Source of the DNA: an uncultured Myxococcales bacterium
GTDB taxonomy: Bacteria; Myxococcota_A; Bradymonadia; UBA7976; UBA1532
Direction: 5' to 3'
Assembly (NCBI GenBank): GCA_937896275.1
Contig: CALBMW010000242.1
Coordinates: 1 to 10,117, forward strand
Length of the DNA: 10,117 bases
Shown here piece by piece: positions 1 to 5,792 of this stretch (position 1 is the first letter of the stretch; each line of letters opens with the position of its first letter). Made by a program: the position numbers and the translations under genes. The notes beneath the pieces were generated by a model. It made no database searches. It was not told the DNA's origin and saw nothing but the letters and a program-made list of their open reading frames with translations.

Positions 1-12
1 CTGCCGCCTGAA

Positions 13-129
13 GATGTGCCAGGCACTTCTTCCGCCTGGCCTGACGATGTGCCAGGCACCTCTGCCGGCTGGCACCTCTGCCGGCTGAAGATGTGCCAGG
101 CACCTCTGCCGGGGCACCTCTGCCGGCTG
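13..129. repeat. Cluster of palindromic GTGCCAGGCAC repeats
   Basis: Three exact copies of the 14-nt word GATGTGCCAGGCAC lie at 13-26, 46-59 and 90-103. Each contains the perfect inverted repeat GTGCC-A-GGCAC. A second word, GGCACCTCTGCCGG, occurs exactly at 55-68, 71-84, 99-112 and 113-126, with a decayed version at 22-35. The units overlap and are unevenly spaced, so this is neither a clean tandem repeat nor a CRISPR array. The block probably continues beyond the left edge. It resembles dispersed intergenic palindromic elements (REP/BIME-like). Whether it is mobile or acts as a terminator or transcript stabiliser cannot be told from here. Confidence 0.8.
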
Positions 130-216
130 GGCACGCCCCGCGGCCGACACACCGCGCGGCCTCGGCCGTCCGGGGGCGCTGGCGCGTCGACCGCGGCCCG
201 GCTATGGTGCCGCCCG

Positions 217-879
217 ATGGCCGGCTACCGCACCGTGTTGTTCGACCTCGACGGGACGCTCCTCGACACGGCGGCGATGATCATCACCTCGCTGCGGCAC
301 GCCCTGGCCCTTCACCTGGACTACGATCCCGGCGACGCCCTGCTGCTCGCCGGCATCGGCACGACGCTGCACGATCAGCTTCGCGAGCACGCGATCCGGG
401 CGCGGAGCCGCAGCGTCGACGAGGCGCTGGTGCGCGGCTTGGCCGAGACCTACATCGAGCACAACCACGGCATCCACGACGCGCTCGTCGGCGCCTTCCC
501 CGGCGTCGTCGAGGTCCTCGACCACCTGCGCGGCGCGGGCGTCCGATTGGGCATCGTCACCAGCAAGGGCAAGGCGATCGCCGAGCGCGGCCTGGACCTC
601 TGTGGCCTGCGCGCACACTTCGAGGTGGTCATCACGGCCGAGGACGTGGAGCGTCACAAGCCCCACCCCGAGCCGGTGCACACGGCCCTGCGCGCCCTCG
701 GCGTCTCGGCCGCCCATGCCCTGTTCGTGGGTGACTCGCCCCACGACGTGAACGCGGGCAACGCGGCCGGCGTGGCCACCGGGGCCGCCCTCTGGGGCCC
801 CTTTCCGCGCGACGTCCTGCGCCCGTCCGGACCGACCCACTGGCTCGACCGCGTGGGTGACGTCCTGAAGCTGCTCTGA
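217..879 (+). CDS. HAD superfamily phosphatase, PpaX/Gph-like (subfamily IA)
   Basis: A 220-residue protein, the usual length for phosphoglycolate phosphatase and pyrophosphatase PpaX relatives. All four HAD motifs are present. Motif I is DLDGTLLDT with nucleophile D10 and acid/base D12. Motif II is T115/S116 in GIVTSK. Motif III is K148 in HKPHP. Motif IV is GDSPHD with D173 and D177. The cap region (about 18-90) is helical, as in subfamily IA. The phrases IEHNHGIHDALV, LGIVTSK and VITAEDVERHKPHPEPV resemble Bacillus PpaX closely, so a cytosolic hydrolase of phosphoglycolate, pyrophosphate or another small phosphate is likely. The substrate cannot be fixed from sequence. The ATG at 217 is chosen because it directly precedes motif I; the frame stays open upstream, but only into repeat DNA. 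No clear ribosome binding site is visible. The next gene starts 32 nt downstream on the same strand, so co-transcription is possible. Confidence 0.9.
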   Translation: MAGYRTVLFDLDGTLLDTAAMIITSLRHALALHLDYDPGDALLLAGIGTTLHDQLREHAIRARSRSVDEALVRGLAETYIEHNHGIHDALVGAFPGVVEVLDHLRGAGVRLGIVTSKGKAIAERGLDLCGLRAHFEVVITAEDVERHKPHPEPVHTALRALGVSAAHALFVGDSPHDVNAGNAAGVATGAALWGPFPRDVLRPSGPTHWLDRVGDVLKLL

Positions 880-900
880 TCCGTGTCTCGATGGCGTCCC

Positions 901-905
901 GGAGG
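901..905 (+). promoter_or_regulatory. Ribosome binding site fixing the start of the monooxygenase/OYE gene
   Basis: GGAGG ends six bases before the ATG at 912. An in-frame ATG at 891 lies upstream of this Shine-Dalgarno sequence and would add seven residues ahead of a normal FAD-binding N-terminus, so 912 is preferred. Confidence 0.7.
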
Positions 906-911
906 GTGAGA

Positions 912-3182
912 ATGCGCGTTGTCTGCATCGGTGGCGGCCCTGGCGGCCTGTACCTGGCGGCTCTGCTCAAGAAGGCCGATCCGCGCCGCGAGGTGGTCGT
1001 CTACGAGCGCAACCCGTCCGACCGCACCTTCGGCTTCGGGGTGGTGTTCAGCGACGCCACCCTGGGCAACATCGCCGCCGCCGATCCCGAGACCTACGCC
1101 GACATCGAGGCCCGCTTCGCGCACTGGGACGACATCGACGTTCACCTCGGAGATGACTGCTATCGGTCGACGGGGCACGGCTTCGCGGGGCTGTCGCGCC
1201 AGACGCTGCTCGACATCCTCCAGGCCCGCTGCCGCGGCCTCGGCGTCGTGTTGCACTACGAGGTCGAGATCACCGCGGAGGAGCAGGTGGGCCCGGCCGA
1301 CGTCCTGGTCTTCGCCGACGGCCTCAACAGCGCCCTGCGCGAGCGCCACGCGGCCCACTTCGGCCCCCGCATCGCCGAGGGCAAGAACCGCTTCATCTGG
1401 CTCGGCACGACCCGCCGGTTTCCTGCCTTCACCTTCGACTTCGTGCGCGACGCCCACGGCCTCTGGCGCCTGCACGCCTACAACTATGACCAGGAGCACT
1501 CGACCTTCATCGTCGAGACCACCGACGCCACCTGGCGCGCGGCGGGCCTGGCCGACGCGGACGAGGCGACCTCGGCGGCCTTCTGCGCCCGACTCTTCGC
1601 CCACCACACAGAGGGCCACCCGATCCTCACCAACCACGCGGTCTGGCGACGCTTTCCGACGGTGAGCTGCGACCGCTGGTACCACGGGCACCGCGTCCTG
1701 GTCGGCGACGCGGCCCACACCGCGCACTTCTCGATCGGCTCGGGCACCAAGCTCGCCATGGAGGACGCCATCGTCCTGGCGCAGGCCCTCGACGCCGCGC
1801 CGGACGTACCCACGGCGCTGGCCCGGTACGACGCGGAGCGGCGCCCCGTGGTCGCGGCCACCCAGCGCTCGGCGGCCGTGAGCCTGCGCTGGTTCGAGGA
1901 CGTGGAGCGCATGATCGACCGCCTGCCCCCGCGCACCTTCGTGACCTCGTTGCTGACCCGCTCGCTTCGCATCAACCATGACAACCTGCGCACCCGCGAT
2001 CCGGCCTTCGTCCTGGCGACCGACCGTTGGTTCGCCGCGCAGGCGGGCGTCGACGTCGCGCCCGACGCGACGCCGCCGCCGCCCATGCTGACGCCCTTCG
2101 GGCTGCGCGACCTGACGCTGCCCAATCGCGTCGTCGTCTCACCCATGTGCATGTATTCGGCGGTGGACGGGACGCCGGGTGACTTCCACCTGGTGCACTT
2201 GGGCGCGCGCGCGCAGGGCGGAGCTGGCCTGATCATGGCCGAGATGACCGACGTGAGCGCCGACGCGCGCATCACCTTGGGCTGCACGGGCCTCTATGAC
2301 GACGCACACGTCGCAGCCTGGAAGCGCATCGTCGACTTCGTCCACACCCAGACGCCCGCGAAGATCGGCGTCCAGCTTGGTCACGCCGGCCGCAAGGGCG
2401 CCACGCTGCGGATGTGGGAGGGGGCCGATCAGCCCTTGCCCCCCGAGCAGGCATGGCCCCTCATCGCGCCTTCACCCCTGCCCTACCTGCCGCACTCGCA
2501 GGTGCCGCGCCCGATGGATCCCGCCGACATGGAACGCGTCCGCGACGACTTCGTGGCCGCCGCGCGCCGCGCCGACGCCGCCGGCTTCGACCTGCTCGAA
2601 GTGCACCTCGCCCATGGCTATCTGCTGGCCTCGTTCCTGTCGCCGATCACCAACCGACGTTCCGACGACTACGGAGGAACACTCGAGAATCGCATGCGCT
2701 ATCCCCTCGAGGTGTTCGGCGCGGTCCGCGCGGTCTGGCCGGCGCACAAGCCCATGTCGGCGCGGCTGTCGGCGACGGACTGGATGCCGGGCGGCTTCGA
2801 CGTGGACGACGCCGTGGCGGTGGCGAAGGCCCTGAAGTCGGCCGGCTGCGACCTGATCGACGTGTCCACCGGACAGACCGATCCGGCGGCCCGCCCAGAG
2901 TACGGCCGGCTGTACCAGACGCCCTTCGCCGAGCGGGTGCGTCAAGAGGTCGACATCGCGACCCTGACCGTCGGCGGCATCAGCAGCCACGGCGACGTCA
3001 ACGCCATCCTGGCCGCGGGCCGCGCCGACCTGTGCGCGCTCGCCCGAGCGCATCTGTTCGATCCTTCGTGGACGCGCCACGCGGCCTACGAGCAGGGGCA
3101 CGCGCTGCCTTGGCCCGACCAGTATCCGATCGATCGCTTCGTCCCACGCATGGAGTGGAGCCCCCGCGGGCAGGGGGGCTGA
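912..3182 (+). CDS. Fused FAD monooxygenase / Old Yellow Enzyme reductase (2-aminobenzoyl-CoA monooxygenase-reductase / salicylyl-CoA 5-hydroxylase family)
   Basis: A 756-residue two-domain flavoenzyme. Residues 1 to about 385 are a class A flavoprotein monooxygenase. GGGPGG at 7-12 is the FAD dinucleotide-binding turn, and GDAAH at 265-269, continuing into SIGSGTKLAMEDA, is the second FAD motif in the form typical of aryl-CoA hydroxylases. Residues 392-756 are a YqjM-like Old Yellow Enzyme barrel with C413 and Y415 in SPMCMYS, H491 in GHAGRKG, the H565-x-x-H568 substrate pair before GYL, and FMN/phosphate-binding GGISS near the C-terminus. In characterised relatives the first domain hydroxylates a CoA-bound aromatic acid (anthraniloyl- or salicylyl-CoA), and in the anthraniloyl enzyme the second domain reduces the ring. 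Cytosolic, FAD plus FMN, using NAD(P)H and O2. Both domains look intact. No aryl-CoA ligase, thioesterase or ring-cleavage gene lies in this window, so the exact substrate is unknown. It may share a transcript with the HAD phosphatase. Confidence 0.9.
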   Translation: MRVVCIGGGPGGLYLAALLKKADPRREVVVYERNPSDRTFGFGVVFSDATLGNIAAADPETYADIEARFAHWDDIDVHLGDDCYRSTGHGFAGLSRQTLLDILQARCRGLGVVLHYEVEITAEEQVGPADVLVFADGLNSALRERHAAHFGPRIAEGKNRFIWLGTTRRFPAFTFDFVRDAHGLWRLHAYNYDQEHSTFIVETTDATWRAAGLADADEATSAAFCARLFAHHTEGHPILTNHAVWRRFPTVSCDRWYHGHRVLVGDAAHTAHFSIGSGTKLAMEDAIVLAQALDAAPDVPTALARYDAERRPVVAATQRSAAVSLRWFEDVERMIDRLPPRTFVTSLLTRSLRINHDNLRTRDPAFVLATDRWFAAQAGVDVAPDATPPPPMLTPFGLRDLTLPNRVVVSPMCMYSAVDGTPGDFHLVHLGARAQGGAGLIMAEMTDVSADARITLGCTGLYDDAHVAAWKRIVDFVHTQTPAKIGVQLGHAGRKGATLRMWEGADQPLPPEQAWPLIAPSPLPYLPHSQVPRPMDPADMERVRDDFVAAARRADAAGFDLLEVHLAHGYLLASFLSPITNRRSDDYGGTLENRMRYPLEVFGAVRAVWPAHKPMSARLSATDWMPGGFDVDDAVAVAKALKSAGCDLIDVSTGQTDPAARPEYGRLYQTPFAERVRQEVDIATLTVGGISSHGDVNAILAAGRADLCALARAHLFDPSWTRHAAYEQGHALPWPDQYPIDRFVPRMEWSPRGQGG

Positions 3183-3186
3183 CGCG

Positions 3187-3209
3187 AGGCGCGATGGCGC
3201 GACGCGCCT
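3187..3209 (+). terminator. Possible hairpin terminator after the monooxygenase gene
   Basis: AGGCGCG (3187-3193) and CGCGCCT (3203-3209) form a perfect 7-bp GC-rich stem with a 9-nt loop, starting five bases after the stop codon. An alternative 5-bp stem with loop GAC lies inside it (3196-3208). There is no T-run after it, so it is at best a weak or factor-assisted terminator, and palindromes of this kind arise easily in GC-rich DNA. The rest of the 151-nt gap (3183-3333) shows no gene. It must hold the promoter for the ATPase gene if that is a separate unit, but no convincing -35/-10 pair is visible. Confidence 0.3.
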
Positions 3210-3319
3210 GCCCACTTCGGAAGGCGGCGAAGAACCTGAACCCCTCCGAGCGCCGCGGTGGATGACAACAACGCACCGTATCGCGATGATGCCGCCGCAT
3301 TGGCGGACCCGCCCCGACC

Positions 3320-3325
3320 GAGGAG
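3320..3325 (+). promoter_or_regulatory. Ribosome binding site fixing a GTG start for the ATPase gene
   Basis: GAGGAG is followed by an 8-nt spacer and GTG at 3334. This supports the GTG start over the ATG at 3262, which would add 24 residues without family character ahead of the first beta strand (MRIERIRIQNFRVF). Confidence 0.7.
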
Positions 3326-3333
3326 CACGACGC

Positions 3334-4506
3334 GTGAGAATCGAGCGGATCAGGATCCAGAATTTTCGCGTGTTCCGGGACGTGGACATCGACCACGTCC
3401 CGGCGCTCGCATTCTTCGTGGGCGCCAACGGCACGGGCAAGTCGACACTCTTCGACGTCTTCGGTTTCCTGCGCGACGCCCTCCAGAACAACGTCCATGT
3501 CGCTGTGACCCGACGCGGCGGTTTCAAGGAAGTGCTGAGCCGCGGCGCGACGGGTCCGATTTGCTTCACTGTCAAGTTTCGCGAAGCCGACGGGCCCCTC
3601 GTGACCTACCACCTCGAGGTCACCGAGCGCGATGGTCGCGCAGTGGTGGCCAGCGAGGTGCTGAAGTACCGCCGTGGTCAACATGGTCGGCCCTGGCACT
3701 TTCTCGACTTCAGCGACGGTGAGGGCAGCGCAGTCACCAATGAGGTCGACTACGGCAAGCCCGATGCGGAAATGCAGCGAGAGCGGCAACGGCTGGATTC
3801 GCCCGACATCCTCGCGATCAAGGGGCTCGGCCAATTCGAACGCTTCAAGGTCGTGAGCGCGTTTCGTCGACTGCTCGAGCGGTGGCATCTCTCAGACTTC
3901 CACATACACGCAGCGCGGCCGAGCCAGGAGACTGGCTACGCTGAGCACCTGTCCCCCGAAGGCGACAATCTGCCGCTCGTGACGCGCTACCTCTATGAGA
4001 GGCACCGGGACGTCTTCCAGGCCCTGCTCCAGCGCATGAAGGAGCGGGTCCCCGGGGTGGCCAAGGTCGAGGCGACCGAGACGGTCGATGGCCGGTTGGT
4101 ACTCCGCTTTCAGGATGGCGCCTTCCAGGATCCATTCATCGCGCGCTTCGTGTCGGATGGCACCATCAAGATGTTCGCGTATCTGGTGCTGCTCCACGAC
4201 CCCTCCCCGCATCCACTCCTCTGCATCGAGGAGCCCGAAAACCAGTTGTACCCCACCCTGCTCACTGAGCTGGTCGAGGAGTTTCGCGACTATGCCCGGC
4301 GCGGTGGGCAGGTCATGGCGAGCACCCACTCACCTGACCTGCTCAACGCGGCAGAGGTCGACGAGGTCTACTGGCTCGAGAAGCAGGGCGGGTTCACGCG
4401 GATTCTCAGAGCCGGCGAGGATCGGCAGGTGCGCGCGCTGGTTGAAGCCGGTGACAAGATGGGCGCGCTGTGGAGACAGGGTTTCATGGGCGGAGCGAAC
4501 CCGTGA
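3334..4506 (+). CDS. AAA ATPase, SMC/ABC-like (AAA_21/OLD-type head), partner of the DUF4276 protein
   Basis: A 390-residue ATPase. It opens with the strand typical of RecF/SMC/OLD heads (IERIRIQNFRVFRDVDI). Walker A is GANGTGKST at 30-38. The ABC-like signature is SDGT at 274-277, followed by a hydrophobic helix. Walker B is LLCIEEPENQL with E299/E300. The switch histidine is H332 in STHSPDLLN. The 240 residues between Walker A and the signature are charged and helical but lack a long SMC coiled coil. There is no nuclease domain, so any effector activity would have to come from the downstream gene, which overlaps it by 4 nt. ATPases of this group drive conformational control of a partner, often in anti-phage or DNA-damage systems; here that role is inferred. 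Codon choice is visibly less GC-biased than in flanking genes, with AT-rich patches such as the codons for QNFRVF, which suggests later acquisition. Other options are a repair or chromosome-maintenance ATPase. Confidence 0.88.
   Translation: MRIERIRIQNFRVFRDVDIDHVPALAFFVGANGTGKSTLFDVFGFLRDALQNNVHVAVTRRGGFKEVLSRGATGPICFTVKFREADGPLVTYHLEVTERDGRAVVASEVLKYRRGQHGRPWHFLDFSDGEGSAVTNEVDYGKPDAEMQRERQRLDSPDILAIKGLGQFERFKVVSAFRRLLERWHLSDFHIHAARPSQETGYAEHLSPEGDNLPLVTRYLYERHRDVFQALLQRMKERVPGVAKVEATETVDGRLVLRFQDGAFQDPFIARFVSDGTIKMFAYLVLLHDPSPHPLLCIEEPENQLYPTLLTELVEEFRDYARRGGQVMASTHSPDLLNAAEVDEVYWLEKQGGFTRILRAGEDRQVRALVEAGDKMGALWRQGFMGGANP
4492..4495 (+). promoter_or_regulatory. Ribosome binding site for the DUF4276 gene, inside the ATPase gene
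   Basis: GGAG lies seven bases before the GTG at 4503, whose last two bases are shared with the ATPase stop (GTGA overlap). This spacing supports translational coupling. It also favours 4503 over the in-frame ATG at 4470, whose extra residues (METGFHGRSEP) precede the expected first beta strand TLVFMLEE. Confidence 0.6.
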
Positions 4507-5066
4507 CTCTCGTGTTCATGCTCGAGGAGCCGTCGATGAAGGCTTTCCTTCTCGGTCTGCTTCCGCGCATTCTGCCGGAAGGAGTGCCCTTCCGTCTGAT
4601 CTCGCATGAGGGCAAGCAGGATCTGGAACGCTCGATTCCACGGAAGCTGCGTGCATGGCAGAACCCTGAAGCCCGGTTCGTCGTTGTCCGGGACCAGGAC
4701 AGCGGCGACTGCGTGGAGATCAAGCGCCATTTGGAGCGTCTGTGCGCGGACGCGGGCCGCGCCGACACGCTTGTCAGGATTGTCTGCCACGAACTGGAGG
4801 CGTGGTATCTGGCGGATTTGCGCGCGCTGGACCAAGCCTTTGGGACCCGACTCGCCGCACAGCAGAACAGGAGCAAGTACCGCAATCCAGACCGCGCCCT
4901 CGTTTCGCCGAACCGCGAGCTGAAGGCGCTTGTTCCAGGCTTCGGGAAGGTGACGGGTGCGCGGGCGCTTGGACCCTTGGTCGAAGTCGACAACCAACGG
5001 TCGCCCTCCTTCGCCCACTTCGTCCGGGGGGTCCGTTTGCTCGCGAGCCGTCGGGCTGGCGCGTGA
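4503..5066 (+). CDS. DUF4276 family protein, TOPRIM-like candidate effector
   Basis: A 187-residue soluble protein that I recognise as DUF4276. Family hallmarks are FMLEEPSMK at 5-13, the HEGKQDL block at 35-41, IPRKLRAW at 45-52, VVRDQDSGDC at 61-70, the CHELEAWYL block at 95-103 and a GAR motif at 152-154. The spacing of a glutamate after strand 1 (E8/E9) and a DxD after a later strand (D64, D66, with D69 nearby) resembles the metal-binding acids of TOPRIM nucleases. The family has no firmly assigned function known to me, so nuclease activity is inference. DUF4276 genes commonly sit next to AAA ATPases, as here, where start and upstream stop overlap in GTGA. The arrangement recalls ATPase-plus-TOPRIM defence pairs, but the proteins are not recognisably PARIS or Gabija. 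The gene looks complete. Its mixed codon use matches the ATPase gene rather than the flanks. Confidence 0.85.
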   Translation: MTLVFMLEEPSMKAFLLGLLPRILPEGVPFRLISHEGKQDLERSIPRKLRAWQNPEARFVVVRDQDSGDCVEIKRHLERLCADAGRADTLVRIVCHELEAWYLADLRALDQAFGTRLAAQQNRSKYRNPDRALVSPNRELKALVPGFGKVTGARALGPLVEVDNQRSPSFAHFVRGVRLLASRRAGA

Positions 5067-5172
5067 TCTGAGCGAGTTGGCCACGAGCAGGGACGGCTCT
5101 CATCGAGATACTCTTCGGCGCGTTGCCACGGCACCCGCGCGGCGTCGCCTGTGCCTGGAGTGTCCAGTGACA

Positions 5173-5199
5173 ACCGCACGCATCACCGCCGGGTGCGGT
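5173..5199 (+). terminator. Possible hairpin terminator after the DUF4276 gene
   Basis: ACCGCAC (5173-5179) and GTGCGGT (5193-5199) are perfect 7-bp arms around a 13-nt loop. A smaller competing stem CACC-GCCG-GGTG sits inside. It is about 105 nt past the DUF4276 stop and has no T-run, so the assignment is weak. Confidence 0.25.
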
Positions 5200-5325
5200 C
5201 GTCGGGTGGGTTGTTGGCCTGCGACGAGCGGGGCCACCGATCGCAACGCTGAGTGGACGATCGCCCGGCCACCGTGGCGCTCCGAACGCGTGGCAAGGCG
5301 GTGGTCCCAGTCCCCGACCGCGGGC

Positions 5326-5353
5326 TGGCCGGTCGAGACCGAGGGTCCGGCCA
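5326..5353 (-). terminator. Possible hairpin terminator after cutA
   Basis: TGGCCGG (5326-5332) and CCGGCCA (5347-5353) are perfect 7-bp arms with a 14-nt loop, beginning about 25 nt beyond the cutA stop on the minus strand. There is no T-run after it. Position supports it more than structure does. Confidence 0.3.
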
Positions 5354-5378
5354 CGGACGACCACGCCCATGCGACCGC

Positions 5379-5684
5379 TCAGGCTCCGCGCACCCAGTCG
5401 ACGTAGGGACCGAAGCAGGCGTCGACGTCGACGCCGAGCACCACGATCTCGGGCACCGTGTAGGGGTGGCGGGCGACGATGGCATCGCGCAGCGCCGCGA
5501 CACCCTCGGCGCGCACCTTGATCAGCAGCGTCGACTCGGCGTCGTCGCACACGCGGCCCTCCCAGACGTACAGGCTGCGCACGCCGGGCACGACGTTCAC
5601 GCAAGCGGCCAGGCGATCCTCGATCAGGCCGCGGGCCAGATCGCTCGCCGCGTCCGGCGGGCAGTTGCAGAGCACCACGCGCAT
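5379..5684 (-). CDS. cutA: Divalent-cation tolerance protein CutA
   Basis: A 101-residue protein, close to the usual 100-115 for the CutA1 family of small, very stable trimers with a ferredoxin-like fold. Characteristic features are the LCNCPPDAA opening, LAACVNVVPGV at 25-35, the LYVWEG strand at 38-43, LLIKV at 53-57 and the HPYTVPEI block at 73-80, then YVDW near the C-terminus. The family has been linked to copper tolerance and metal binding, but its true cellular role remains unsettled. Five cysteines (C6, C8, C28, C46, C90) are many for so small a cytosolic protein. The ATG at 5684 is chosen because AGGAGG precedes it by 8 nt. A TTG at 5744 would add 20 residues outside the conserved fold. 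The gene follows the DUF2330 gene after 108 nt on the same strand; the products are not obviously related. Confidence 0.93.
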   Translation of the reverse strand: MRVVLCNCPPDAASDLARGLIEDRLAACVNVVPGVRSLYVWEGRVCDDAESTLLIKVRAEGVAALRDAIVARHPYTVPEIVVLGVDVDACFGPYVDWVRGA

Positions 5685-5692
5685 CTTCGGGG

Positions 5693-5698
5693 CCTCCT
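5693..5698 (-). promoter_or_regulatory. Strong ribosome binding site of cutA
   Basis: On the minus strand this reads AGGAGG, followed by an 8-nt spacer and the ATG at 5684. It decides the cutA start. The remaining gap up to the DUF2330 stop (5699-5792) shows no clear promoter or terminator. Confidence 0.75.
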
Positions 5699-5792
5699 CG
5701 GCGACTTTCGAGCGCAGCCTGGCGGTGGCGGCGGGGGCCGTCAAGGAGACGCGGTCGAGGACCTGGGCGTCGCTTGGTGCGTCCGCGCGCCC

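Larger units (their letters stand above)
5067..5378. other. 312-nt gene-free spacer with inverted repeats
   Basis: No reading frame here has a recognisable product, a plausible ribosome binding site or family motifs. The spacer separates the ends of two convergent units (DUF4276 on plus, cutA on minus). It contains three short inverted repeats: CTGGA-GTG-TCCAG at 5155-5167, the 7-bp arms at 5173-5199 and the 7-bp arms at 5326-5353. No tRNA-like or att-like direct repeat was found by eye. It could be the right junction of the ATPase/DUF4276 cassette or simply a bidirectional termination zone. Confidence 0.5.

Noticed and set aside
13..129. CRISPR array at the left edge
   Set aside because: Units are short, overlapping and unevenly spaced with no unique spacers of constant length, and no cas gene is present.
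16..216. N-terminal extension of the HAD phosphatase from an ATG at 16
   Set aside because: The extra 67 residues come from the palindromic repeat block and precede motif I, which normally lies within the first 10-15 residues.
654..1979. Long minus-strand open frame of 441 codons opposite the HAD and monooxygenase genes
   Set aside because: Its translation has no domain motifs and is rich in Gly, Arg, Ala and Val. It is a by-product of strong GC bias opposite two convincing genes.
3262..3333. ATG start at 3262 for the ATPase gene
   Set aside because: It adds 24 uncharacteristic residues, while GTG at 3334 has GAGGAG at good spacing and begins at the usual first beta strand.
3334..5066. Assignment of the ATPase/DUF4276 pair to PARIS or Gabija
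   Set aside because: The ATPase has no fused TOPRIM as in GajA, there is no UvrD-like helicase as in GajB, and the second protein carries DUF4276 hallmarks rather than those of AriB.
5685..5744. TTG start at 5744 for cutA
   Set aside because: It lacks a ribosome binding site and adds residues outside the conserved fold. The ATG at 5684 follows AGGAGG.
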